Source: Candidatus Andeanibacterium colombiense
GTDB taxonomy: Bacteria; Pseudomonadota; Alphaproteobacteria; Sphingomonadales; Sphingomonadaceae
Assembly: GCA_029202985.1 (NCBI GenBank)
Contig: CP119316.1
Coordinates: forward strand, 992,001 to 1,056,000
Length of the DNA: 64,000 bases
Direction: 5' to 3'
Part shown: positions 23,237 through 31,322 of the stretch, piece by piece
Position numbering within the stretch: the first letter of the stretch is position 1
How the letters are laid out: the number at the start of each line of letters is the position of its first letter
Translations under genes and position numbers: made by a program
Notes under the pieces: generated by a model
Databases searched by the model: none
Told to the model about the DNA's origin: nothing
The model's input: only the letters and a program-made list of their open reading frames with translations

Positions 23237-23874
23237 TGCTGGCACTCTATGGACACAAGTTCTCGTCCTACACGTGGAAGGGGCTGATCCCACTCTACGC
23301 GGCCGGCGCCGAATTCGAGTTTCGCGACGTCGCGCCCGATCATCCGGACAACGGCGCTTTCGTTGCCGCGGTGCATCCGGCGGGCAAGTTCCCGGTGCTG
23401 GTCGATGGCGACGCGGTGGTGTTCGAGGCGACTTCGATCGTGGAGCATCTCGCCCTGACCTATCCCGGCCTCATCCCCGCCGATCCCGCCGAGGCCGCGG
23501 TGATCCGGATGCTCGACCGCGTGTTCGACAATTACGTGATGCACAACATGAACCGCGTCGTCGTCGCCCATATCGTGGGCGGCGGGAACCCCGATCCGGC
23601 CGAAGTGGAAGGCGGCAAGGAAGGCCTGCGCCGCGCCTATGCCTGGCTCGAGGACTGGCTGGCGCAGAACAGCCTTCCGCCGCACGTCTCGCTGGTCACC
23701 TGCGCCGCGGCGCCTTCGCTGTTCTATGCCGACTGGGTCGAGCGCATTCCCGAAGGGAGCCGCCTCGCCGCGCTGCGCGCCGAACTGCTCGCGCTCCCGC
23801 CCGTGGTGCGCTGCGTGGAGGATGCCCGTCCCTTCCGCGGATATTTTCCACCCGGCGCGCCGGCCAGAGACTGA
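23236..23874 (+). CDS. glutathione S-transferase family protein
   Basis: A 212-residue GST distinct from its neighbours: the N-terminus MLALYGHKFSSYTWKGLIPL and the glutathione site AVHPAGKFPVLVDGDAVVFEATSI are clear. The C-terminal domain is helical, with a shorter N-capping region (VSLVTCAAAPSLFYADWVE). The ATG shares one base with the preceding TGA and follows GGGAGGAAA. The closeness suggests translation from one message with the other GSTs. Confidence 0.89.
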   Translation: MLALYGHKFSSYTWKGLIPLYAAGAEFEFRDVAPDHPDNGAFVAAVHPAGKFPVLVDGDAVVFEATSIVEHLALTYPGLIPADPAEAAVIRMLDRVFDNYVMHNMNRVVVAHIVGGGNPDPAEVEGGKEGLRRAYAWLEDWLAQNSLPPHVSLVTCAAAPSLFYADWVERIPEGSRLAALRAELLALPPVVRCVEDARPFRGYFPPGAPARD

Positions 23875-23906
23875 CTGCGCGAGTGATTTTGAGAGGAGCC
23901 TGACAC

Positions 23907-24368
23907 ATGGCCGAGAACCACGAACTGACCGTCACCGAATATATCGAAGCCGCGCCCGACAAGGTGTGGGATATCCTCGCCAACCGGCAGGCGGAATGGT
24001 GGTGCCCCACGCCGTGGCGCGTCGAGATCGATCATCAGGACCGCAAAGCCGGCGGGCGCTGCGCAATGACGATGTACGGCCCGAACGGCGAAGTAATGCC
24101 CAACGAAGGGGTCTATCTCGAATATACCGAGGGCAAGCGCTACGTCGTGACCGATGCTTTCTCGCTTGCCGATGGCGAGTATACGCCGACCGGCCCGTTC
24201 ATGCTCGGCATCTGGGAAATCGCGCCCGAGCGCAGCGGCACCCGCTTCACCGGCCGCGCCCGCCACTGGACCGCCGAGGCGAAGGAGGGCCACGAAAAGA
24301 TGGGCTTCCTCGAAGGCTGGGGCCTGGTCGCGAAGCAACTCAAGGCGCTATGCGAAGGGGAAGCCTGA
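23907..24368 (+). CDS. SRPBCC (AHSA1-like) ligand-binding protein
   Basis: A 153-residue START/Bet v1-like protein: LTVTEYIEAAPDKVWDILAN at the start, WWCPTPWRVEIDHQDRKAGG in the middle, and EGWGLVAKQLKALCEG at the end. SRPBCC proteins of this kind bind hydrophobic compounds in a deep cavity, and in many bacteria accompany VOC, DUF1428 and regulator genes as here. It follows GAGAGGAG and overlaps the next GST by one base (TGATG). Confidence 0.88.
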   Translation: MAENHELTVTEYIEAAPDKVWDILANRQAEWWCPTPWRVEIDHQDRKAGGRCAMTMYGPNGEVMPNEGVYLEYTEGKRYVVTDAFSLADGEYTPTGPFMLGIWEIAPERSGTRFTGRARHWTAEAKEGHEKMGFLEGWGLVAKQLKALCEGEA

Positions 24369-24991
24369 TGGCCGAATACACCTTCTTCACCAATCCGATG
24401 TCGCGCGGGCAGATCGGCCGCTGGGCGCTGCACGAGGCGGCCGCCGAGTACGAGCAGGTGCTGACCGACTGGGGCTCCAAGCCCGCCGCGCTGCTCGCCG
24501 CCAATCCGCTCGGCAAGGTGCCGACGATCATCCACCACACGCCTTCCGGCGACCGGGTGGTGTCCGAGGCGGCCGCGATCTGCGCCTATCTCGCGCAGGG
24601 CGATCTCGCCCCGCGCGAGGACGAGCGGGCCGATTATTACCGCTGGCTGTTCTTTGCCGCCGGGCCGATCGAACAGGGCGTGACCGCGCGCAGCTTCGGT
24701 TTCGAACCGAAGGAGCCGCGCCAGAAGATGGCAGTTGGCTTCGGTGATATCGATGTCGCGCTCGGCATGCTGGAAGCGCATCTTGCCGATCGCGAATGGG
24801 TCTGCGGCGATCGCTTCACGATGGCCGACGTCTATGTCGGCAGCCAGGTCGACTGGGGGCTGACGTTCGGCACCTTCCCCAAGACCGACGCCTTCGCCGC
24901 CTATGCCGAACGCTGCCACGGGCGCGCGGCCTACCAGGCGGGTAAGGCGATCGACGACGCGTTGATCGCGGAGACGCAGAAGCAAGGCTGA
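24368..24991 (+). CDS. glutathione S-transferase family protein
   Basis: A 207-residue GST: FFTNPMSRGQIGRWALHEAA at the N-terminus, the glutathione site NPLGKVPTIIH and VVSEAAAICAYL, and the C-terminal box GDRFTMADVYVGSQVDWGL. It is the last gene of the HxlR-flanked run. The next gene, an outer-membrane protein, starts 51 bases later with its own ribosome-binding site and may or may not be co-transcribed. Confidence 0.91.
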   Translation: MAEYTFFTNPMSRGQIGRWALHEAAAEYEQVLTDWGSKPAALLAANPLGKVPTIIHHTPSGDRVVSEAAAICAYLAQGDLAPREDERADYYRWLFFAAGPIEQGVTARSFGFEPKEPRQKMAVGFGDIDVALGMLEAHLADREWVCGDRFTMADVYVGSQVDWGLTFGTFPKTDAFAAYAERCHGRAAYQAGKAIDDALIAETQKQG

Positions 24992-25042
24992 CGCCGCTCC
25001 GCTCCGTCCCCTGTGTCAAGATCATGACATCGGAGGACCCCC

Positions 25043-25573
25043 ATGAACCGTTTCCTGCTCTCGCTCGCGCTCGGCGCCGCCGCCGTCTCGACCCCGGCCC
25101 TCGCCGGCGATTTCGACGGCCCCTACATCGGCGCGCAGGCCGGCGTCGCGCTGCTGCATGTCGAGGGCGATATATTGACCGGCCCGGTCGATAAGACCTC
25201 GACCACCGGCTACGGGGCGGCGGTGCTCGGCTACCGGCTCGACGCGGGCGGCGTGGTGCTCGGGATCGAGGGCGATGCCGGGACCCATGTCGACGGCGGC
25301 GATGCGCGCTACGGCGTCTCGGCGATCGCCGGCCTTCCGATCGGATCGCGCAGCCTGGTCTACGGCCGGGTCGGCTATGTCTGGCACGACGGCCTGCCGG
25401 CCGATGTCGGCAAGGGCGTGACCGTCGGCGGCGGGTTCGAGACGAAGCTGACCGGGCCGGTCAACGTCCGGCTCGACTACAAATATCTCGCCCTCGGCAA
25501 AACCGACATTCCGGACAACACGCTCAGCTACACCGGCCACGAAGTGACTGCGGGCGTCGTGATCGGGTTCTAG
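25043..25573 (+). CDS. outer-membrane beta-barrel (Omp25/porin-like) protein
   Basis: A 176-residue exported protein. A signal peptide (to about residue 21, PALAG) is followed by GPYIGAQAGVALLHVEGDIL, alternating strand patterns and a C-terminal aromatic residue (VVIGF), all typical of eight-stranded barrels such as Omp25/OmpW-like proteins. GGAGGA precedes the ATG. The last strand overlaps the end of the convergent J-domain gene by 4 bases. A structural or adhesion role is likely but unproved. Confidence 0.83.
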   Translation: MNRFLLSLALGAAAVSTPALAGDFDGPYIGAQAGVALLHVEGDILTGPVDKTSTTGYGAAVLGYRLDAGGVVLGIEGDAGTHVDGGDARYGVSAIAGLPIGSRSLVYGRVGYVWHDGLPADVGKGVTVGGGFETKLTGPVNVRLDYKYLALGKTDIPDNTLSYTGHEVTAGVVIGF

Positions 25574-26187
25574 GTGAAGGCGGGCGACTTGCGCAGCAGC
25601 TGATAGGCCTCGACCACCCGGCCGAGCTTGTCCTCGTGGCTGCGGTCGCCGCCGTTGCGGTCGGGGTGGTACTTGCGGACGAGCTGCGAGTAGCGCTTGC
25701 GCAGGCTCGCCCGATCGGTTTCGCCGCTCAGCCCCATCGCATTGAGCGCCTCGCGCTCGCGCGGATCGAAGCGGGCAAAGGCGGGATCGGCCGTGTGGGC
25801 CTGAGCCGCGCGGCGGCGGATATTGGCGGCGCGCGCGCCGATCGCGTCGAGCGGATCGTCGAAATCGGCCCAGCGCGGACCGGCGCCGATCCCGCCGTCG
25901 GGCCGGAAGACCTGGCTTTCGCGCCGCCAGCCGAACACCGGGTGCTGCGCTTCGAGGATCTCGTCCGCGCTCATCCCCTTGAACCAGTCGTAGCCCGAAT
26001 TGAACTCGCGCACATGGTCGAGGCAGAACCAGCGGCTGTCGCCCGGCCCGTCGAAACCGGACGTGCGGGTGCCCGGCGCGCGGAACTCGCCCGCCTCGCC
26101 GCAACCATCCGCTTCGCATCGCCGGCCGGTGTTTGCGACCCGTCCCTGAAATCTGTCGTGCTTCACGCCTTTAGAATGGGAAATCAT
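25570..26187 (-). CDS. J-domain protein, CobS-neighbour type
   Basis: A 205-residue protein with a C-terminal J domain (LRKRYSQLVRKYHPDRNGGD, HPD at 174-176), which stimulates DnaK ATPase. The N-terminal half has a possible zinc site (CEADGC, and WFCLDHV) and the stretch FNSGYDWFKGMSADEILEAQ, typical of the alphaproteobacterial J proteins that lie between bolA and cobS. Here bolA is divergent at 38 bases, but cobS is displaced by about 7 kb. Confidence 0.9.
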   Translation of the reverse strand: MISHSKGVKHDRFQGRVANTGRRCEADGCGEAGEFRAPGTRTSGFDGPGDSRWFCLDHVREFNSGYDWFKGMSADEILEAQHPVFGWRRESQVFRPDGGIGAGPRWADFDDPLDAIGARAANIRRRAAQAHTADPAFARFDPREREALNAMGLSGETDRASLRKRYSQLVRKYHPDRNGGDRSHEDKLGRVVEAYQLLRKSPAFT

Positions 26188-26226
26188 CGCCTATAAGGGA
26201 AGCCCCTAAAAGGAGAATCCGACACC

Positions 26227-26499
26227 ATGGCAGGCCCGCTTCAACGCGAAATGGAGGAGTTGCTGCAGCACGCCTTCATCCCCTCGCGCCTCGCCGTGAT
26301 GAATGATTCCGCCAAGCATCACGGCCATTCAGGCGACGATGGCAGCGGCGAATCGCATTTCAGCATCGTGATCGAGAGCGCCGCCTTTACCGGCAAGTCG
26401 CGCGTCGAACGCCAGCGCATGGTCAACCGCGCGCTCGGCGACATTCCGGGCGACCGGGTTCATGCATTGGCGATCAAAGCCACGGCGCCGGGAGAGTAA
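26227..26499 (+). CDS. BolA-family protein
   Basis: A 90-residue BolA protein: LQREMEELLQHAFIPSRLAV, the central HFSIVIESAAFTGKSRVERQ and the conserved HALAIKA near the C-terminus. BolA proteins pair with monothiol glutaredoxins to handle iron-sulfur clusters. The central HHGHSGDD loop and the conserved His at about 75 could ligate a shared cluster. It lies divergent from the J-domain gene, as is common in this lineage, and is followed two bases later by pirin. Confidence 0.93.
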   Translation: MAGPLQREMEELLQHAFIPSRLAVMNDSAKHHGHSGDDGSGESHFSIVIESAAFTGKSRVERQRMVNRALGDIPGDRVHALAIKATAPGE

Positions 26500-26500
26500 A

Positions 26501-27388
26501 GTGACCAACATCCTTCAGACGATCACGCCGGTCACCCACGACCTCGGCCAGTTCCAGGTCCGTCGCGCACTCCCCGCGCGCGAGCGGACGATGGTCGGGC
26601 CGTTCATCTTCGTCGACCAGTTCGGGCCCGCCCAGCTCGATATCGGCGCGGCGATGGATGTGCGCCCGCATCCGCATATCGGCCTCTCGACCGTCACCTG
26701 GCTGTTCGAGGGCGCGATCGACCACCGCGACAGCCTCGGCAGCTTCGCGACGATCCGTCCAGGGCAGGTCAATCTGATGACCGCCGGCAGCGGGATCGTC
26801 CATTCGGAGCGCAGCCCGCAGGCCGAACGCGATGCCGGGCCCAGGCTCTACGGGATGCAAACCTGGCTCGCGCTGCCAGACGGCAAGGAGGAGATCGACC
26901 CGGCGTTCGAGGCGGTGACCGACCTGCCGCTGCTGGAAGACCAGTGCGTGACCGCGCGGGTGATCATGGGCGAATTGTGGGGATTGAAGGCCAAGACCAC
27001 CGCCTATGCCGAGACGATCTACGCCGAAATCCTCCTCGGGCCGAGCGGCGCGATCCCGATCGAGGCCGATGCGGACGAGCGTGCGGTGATGCTCGTCGGC
27101 GGCGAAGCGAGCCTCGACGGGCGCGCGCTCACGCTGTACGAACTGATCGTGCTGCGGCCCGGCGTCGAGATGGTGCTTTCCTCGGAGCGCGGCGGGCGCG
27201 TGATGCTGATGGGCGGTGAAGCCTTCCCGACACGGCGCCATGCCTATTGGAACTTCGTCGGGTCGAGCCGCGAACGGATCGAACAGGCGAAGCAGGACTG
27301 GATCGCCGGCCGCTTCCCGCTGGTTCCGGGCGATGAGGAAGAGTTCATCCCGTTCCCCGACAAACCCAAGACGGTCAGCTATCCGTGA
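26501..27388 (+). CDS. pirin-family bicupin protein
   Basis: A 295-residue pirin: GPFIFVDQFGPAQLD, RPHPHIGLSTVTWLFEGAID, NLMTAGSGIVHSERS and the C-terminal KTVSYP. The N-terminal cupin retains the His-His-His-Glu iron site (HPHIG, then VHSE). Many bacterial pirins oxidise quercetin or sense iron. The start is a GTG two bases after the bolA stop, with GGGAGAG upstream. Its end overlaps the GTG start of the epoxide hydrolase gene. Confidence 0.92.
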   Translation: MTNILQTITPVTHDLGQFQVRRALPARERTMVGPFIFVDQFGPAQLDIGAAMDVRPHPHIGLSTVTWLFEGAIDHRDSLGSFATIRPGQVNLMTAGSGIVHSERSPQAERDAGPRLYGMQTWLALPDGKEEIDPAFEAVTDLPLLEDQCVTARVIMGELWGLKAKTTAYAETIYAEILLGPSGAIPIEADADERAVMLVGGEASLDGRALTLYELIVLRPGVEMVLSSERGGRVMLMGGEAFPTRRHAYWNFVGSSRERIEQAKQDWIAGRFPLVPGDEEEFIPFPDKPKTVSYP

Positions 27389-28296
27389 ACGAGGAACTGC
27401 GCCCGGTCCGGCTCGCCAACGGGCTCGACCTCGCGGTGTGGGACAGTGGGCCGAAGGATGCGCCGGTCCTGGTGTTCCTCCACGGCTTCCCGGAATCGCA
27501 TCGCAGCTGGCGCCACCAGATCCGGCATTTCAACCAGACCTACCGCTGCATCGCGCCCGACCAGCGCGGCTACGGCCAGTCGTCGAAGCCGCAGGATGTC
27601 CTGAGCTACACCGCCGACCGGCTGATCGGCGACATCTTCCAGCTCGCCGATGCGCTCGGGATCGGGCACTTCACCATCGTCGGCCACGACTGGGGTGGCG
27701 CGATTGCGTGGCCGCTCGCGATGTTCGGGCAGGCCAGCGGCCGCGTGACCCGCGCGGTGATCGCCAATGCGCCGCATGCCGCGCTGTTCCAGAAGCTGCT
27801 GTGGCTCGACCCGGTCCAGCGCAAGGCGAGCCAGTACATGCGCGCGTTCCGCGATCCGGCGAACGACCCGCTGGTGCGCGAGCATGGGCTTGGCGCGCTA
27901 CTGATGACAGCGCTGAACTGGAAACAGTCGCCCGCGCTGGAACCGGAAGAGCGGGATTTCATGCTCGCCGCGTGGCAGGACCGCGAGGCCGCCTTCGGCA
28001 TGCTCAACTGGTACCGCGCGAGCGCGATCGAGGTGCCAAACGAGGATGCGCCTTACGAACTCCCCCAAGACTGGGCACCAGTGCCGCTGCCCAAACTGAC
28101 GATTCCGGTGCTGGTGATCTGGGCGCTCGACGATCTCGCGCTCCCGCCCGCCAATATCGAAGGGCTGGACGAGCAGGTGGAAGACCTGACTCTGGTGACG
28201 ATCCCGGGCTCCGGCCACTTCGTGCAATGGGAGAAACCGGCCGAGGTGATCGCCGCGATGGAGGATTTTCTCGACCGGACCCAAGATGCCGGCTGA
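27385..28296 (+). CDS. epoxide hydrolase-type alpha/beta hydrolase
   Basis: A 303-residue hydrolase: HGFPESHRSW forms the oxyanion hole, DQRGYGQSSKP the next strand, the nucleophile is Asp102 in GHDWGG, and the catalytic base is His278 in GSGHFVQWE. An Asp nucleophile in this setting indicates an epoxide hydrolase or haloalkane-type hydrolase; lid tyrosines could open an epoxide ring. The start is a GTG overlapping the pirin stop. It overlaps LtrA by 11 bases. Confidence 0.88.
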   Translation: MNEELRPVRLANGLDLAVWDSGPKDAPVLVFLHGFPESHRSWRHQIRHFNQTYRCIAPDQRGYGQSSKPQDVLSYTADRLIGDIFQLADALGIGHFTIVGHDWGGAIAWPLAMFGQASGRVTRAVIANAPHAALFQKLLWLDPVQRKASQYMRAFRDPANDPLVREHGLGALLMTALNWKQSPALEPEERDFMLAAWQDREAAFGMLNWYRASAIEVPNEDAPYELPQDWAPVPLPKLTIPVLVIWALDDLALPPANIEGLDEQVEDLTLVTIPGSGHFVQWEKPAEVIAAMEDFLDRTQDAG

Positions 28297-29566
28297 GCGC
28301 CGCACATTGCTGCGCGACTTGTCGCACGGCCATGCGGCGGTCAGCTATCTCGAACTGTTCCTCGACCTCGTTTACGTCTTTGCGATCACCCAGATGTCGC
28401 ATTTCCTGATCGAGCACCTGAGCCCGCTCGGTGCGCTGCAGGCGCTGATCCTGTTCCTCGCGGTGTGGTGGGCGTGGATCTACACCACCTGGGCAACCAA
28501 CTGGCTCGATCCCGAACGCGGGCCCGTACGCTTTATCATCGGCGGGGTGATGATCGGCAGCCTGCTCATGTCGAGTTCGCTGCCCTATGCTTTCGAACAG
28601 GGCGGGATCGTGTTCGCACTCGCCTATAGTGGCATCCAGGTCCTGAGGACCGCGTTCACCGCCTGGGCGATGCGCCGCGACGACAAGGTCAATTCGCACA
28701 ATCTGGCGCGGGCGACGGTTTATTTCCTTCTCGCCGGGGCGCTATGGATCGCCGGCGCCCTCGATCCCCAACCGCTTCCCCGCATGGCGCTGTGGGTGAT
28801 CGCACTCGGCATCGAATTCTCCGGCCCGGCGAGCGGCTTCTGGGTTCCATGGGTCGGCCGTGCGAAAACCGGCGATTGGCAGATTTCCGGCGCGCACATG
28901 GCCGAGCGCTGCGCCCTGTTCATCATCATCGCGCTCGGCGAAGGGATCATCGTCACCGGCAGCCAGTTCGCCAAGGTCGAGCCCGACCGGGCGATTCTGC
29001 TCGCATTGTTCACCGCCTTCACGGGATCCTTTGCATTGTGGTGGGTCTATTTCGATCTCGGCGCGCGGATCGGCGCCGAGAATATCGAGCATCATGCCGA
29101 TCCGGGCAAAATTGCGCGCGATGCCTTCACTTATTGGCATATCCCGATCGTTGCCGGGATCGTGGTGCTGGCGGTGGTCGACGAGCAGACCCTTGCTCAT
29201 CCGCTGGCGACGGCGCATCTCGATTTCGTGCTGACCCTGCTGGGCGGAAGCCTGCTGTTCCTTGGCGGCACGATGGTGTTCAAGCGGATCAGCAACGGCA
29301 ATCCGTGGTTCCCGTCATCCCATGTCTACGGGCTATGGGGCACCGGCGGGGTCGCGCTGTGGGGCTGGCTCGCCCATCCCTCGCACCTGGCGCTGGCGAA
29401 TATACAGACGCTGGTGTTCGTCGGAGTGGCGGTGTGGGAATGGCGCAGCTTCCACGGCGGCTGGATCGATACGATCGAGCGCTATGGCGGGCCGGCTGGG
29501 CGCTTGCTCAAGCGGCGTGCGGACCATATCCGGGATTCGCGGCTGGCGAAGCAAGAGAAGGACTAA
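28286..29566 (+). CDS. low temperature requirement protein A (LtrA) family membrane protein
   Basis: A 426-residue membrane protein with about ten helices. The opening HAAVSYLELFLDLVYVFAITQMSHFL and AVWWAWIYTTWATNWLDPER, and later GIEFSGPASGFWVP and MAERCALFIIIALGEGIIV, are the signature of LtrA (first described in Listeria; function still unknown). Its start overlaps the hydrolase gene by 11 bases, and its end overlaps the convergent DUF2332 gene by 4. Confidence 0.92.
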   Translation: MPAERRTLLRDLSHGHAAVSYLELFLDLVYVFAITQMSHFLIEHLSPLGALQALILFLAVWWAWIYTTWATNWLDPERGPVRFIIGGVMIGSLLMSSSLPYAFEQGGIVFALAYSGIQVLRTAFTAWAMRRDDKVNSHNLARATVYFLLAGALWIAGALDPQPLPRMALWVIALGIEFSGPASGFWVPWVGRAKTGDWQISGAHMAERCALFIIIALGEGIIVTGSQFAKVEPDRAILLALFTAFTGSFALWWVYFDLGARIGAENIEHHADPGKIARDAFTYWHIPIVAGIVVLAVVDEQTLAHPLATAHLDFVLTLLGGSLLFLGGTMVFKRISNGNPWFPSSHVYGLWGTGGVALWGWLAHPSHLALANIQTLVFVGVAVWEWRSFHGGWIDTIERYGGPAGRLLKRRADHIRDSRLAKQEKD

Positions 29567-30639
29567 CCGACCCACTCCACCCAGGCGCCGTGCGGGTGCG
29601 CCTGGGTCAGCTGGGTCCATCCGGCGCCGCCGCCCGGCCAGTATTTCACCGTCAGCTCATGGGCGAAGGTCTGACGATTGGTTTCGAGCCGCACCCAGGC
29701 GAGCGGGCGTTCGGCAGTCGCGCCCTCTCCGGCCCGTTCCATCGCCGCAGTGATCGCATCGCGGGTGGCGGGCGGGAGATATTGCCACATCACCGAATGG
29801 TAGAGCACCCGCGTGACGCCCTCCGCCTGCGGCCGCTTTACCAGTTCGGCGACGAATTCCCCGGCATCCTGCCGAACCAAATCTGGCCGCTGCTCGCCCG
29901 CCAGCCGGATCGCCGCGTCGATCCGCTGCATCCGCTCCTTTGCATCGGCCCAGACATAGGCCTTGAGCCGCAAGGCCTGCGCCGGATCGGACAGATCGAC
30001 CGGCGCGATGTCGCTTCCACGGATCGAGACGATCTCGATTTCACCTTCGGGTGGCGGAGAGCCGCGCCATTCCGGCGCGATGGTCATCGGCGAATCCTCG
30101 GGGCCCACCCTCACCCCGCCGAGGTCGTAGAAATAGCGCTCCATCATGGTGTTGACGCCGGCGCTGGCGCCGATCTCGTACAGCTCGAACTTCGGACCGG
30201 GCCGCTGCGACAGCCACAGCAGCCCCGCCATGATGCTGGCCGAGCGGCCCGCCTCATTGGTCTGCGGCGGCCCGTCTAGCCAAGGCGAGAGCCGCGCGTC
30301 GAAACGTTCGACCAACCCGACCACGATCGCATCGACCGCCTCCTGATCGGTCAGTTCGCCGGCATACACCGGCGCCAGTTCGGGCGCGTCGCCCGTGAGG
30401 AACAAATGATGGATTCCGCCCGCGATCCGGAGCGGCATCGCCGCTTCCAGCGTCAGCCCTTCCCACCCGCGAATGCGGCGGCCGACATCGGTCTCGGTCT
30501 TCATGATCGCCCGCTCCGCGCGCACGATCCGCCCGGTACAGGGCGCCCCGGCCCGGTCGGCGTGATCGGCCTGCCACTGGATCGCTGCATCGACCTCCGG
30601 AATCGCCATCACCCCGGTCTTCCCGGTCTCATCCGCCAT
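29563..30639 (-). CDS. DUF2332-family protein
   Basis: A 358-residue soluble protein that fits DUF2332: DAAIQWQADHADRAGAPCTG, RSASIMAGLLWLSQRPGPKF, ELYEIGASAGVNTMMERYFY and RVLYHSVMWQYLP. The ELYEIGASAG motif looks like the glycine loop of an S-adenosylmethionine-binding Rossmann fold, and structures of the family show such folds, so a methyltransferase activity is possible but unproved. It is divergent from hisG, with 41 bases between. Confidence 0.88.
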   Translation of the reverse strand: MADETGKTGVMAIPEVDAAIQWQADHADRAGAPCTGRIVRAERAIMKTETDVGRRIRGWEGLTLEAAMPLRIAGGIHHLFLTGDAPELAPVYAGELTDQEAVDAIVVGLVERFDARLSPWLDGPPQTNEAGRSASIMAGLLWLSQRPGPKFELYEIGASAGVNTMMERYFYDLGGVRVGPEDSPMTIAPEWRGSPPPEGEIEIVSIRGSDIAPVDLSDPAQALRLKAYVWADAKERMQRIDAAIRLAGEQRPDLVRQDAGEFVAELVKRPQAEGVTRVLYHSVMWQYLPPATRDAITAAMERAGEGATAERPLAWVRLETNRQTFAHELTVKYWPGGGAGWTQLTQAHPHGAWVEWVG

Positions 30640-30680
30640 TATCGTTGCCCTTTCCGGCCGCCTTCCTTAAGGCGCCCGCC

Positions 30681-31322
30681 ATGTCGCAAGCGCTTACCTT
30701 CGCCGTGCCCAAAGGCCGGATCCTCGACGAGGCCCTGCCGGTAATGGCGCGCGCCGGCGTCGTGCCCGAAGCCGGCTTCCACGACAAGGACAACCGCGCG
30801 CTGAGCTTCGCCTGTGAAGACAGCGACATGCGGATCATCCGCGTGCGTGCCTTCGACGTCGCAACCTTCGTCGCCCACGGGGCGGCGCAGGCCGGGATCG
30901 TCGGCTCCGACGTGGTCGAGGAATTCGACTATCCGGAGCTTTACGCACCGGTCGATCTCGACATCGGCCATTGCCGCCTCTCGGTCGCCGAACCCAAGGA
31001 TTCCGGGCTCGAACCGCTGGGCAAGATCAGCCATCTGCGGATCGCGACCAAATACCCGGGGCTCACCCGCCGCTATTTCGAACGCCAGGGCATCCAGGCC
31101 GAATGCGTGAAGCTCAACGGTGCGATGGAACTCGCGCCCAGCCTCGGCCTGTCGCAGCGGATCGTCGATCTGGTCTCGACCGGGCGAACCCTGGCCGAGA
31201 ACGGCCTCGTCGAAACCACCGTGCTGATGCCGGTCTCGGCCCGGCTGATCGTGAACCGCGCGGCGATGAAGACCGACCCGCGCGTCGCGGCATTGGTCGA
31301 AGCGTTCCGGGCGCAGAGCTGA
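30681..31322 (+). CDS. hisG: ATP phosphoribosyltransferase, short form
   Basis: A 213-residue catalytic subunit for the first step of histidine synthesis. Its length, and the end at RVAALVEAFRAQS without the C-terminal ACT-like domain, mark the short HisG-S form, which needs HisZ for activity and feedback control. HisZ is not in this window. Motifs include FAVPKGRILDEALP, GIVGSDVVEEF and the PRPP-loop-type DLVSTGRTLAENGLVE. The start at 30681 gives the conserved N-terminus. Its stop overlaps the hisD start. Confidence 0.95.
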   Translation: MSQALTFAVPKGRILDEALPVMARAGVVPEAGFHDKDNRALSFACEDSDMRIIRVRAFDVATFVAHGAAQAGIVGSDVVEEFDYPELYAPVDLDIGHCRLSVAEPKDSGLEPLGKISHLRIATKYPGLTRRYFERQGIQAECVKLNGAMELAPSLGLSQRIVDLVSTGRTLAENGLVETTVLMPVSARLIVNRAAMKTDPRVAALVEAFRAQS

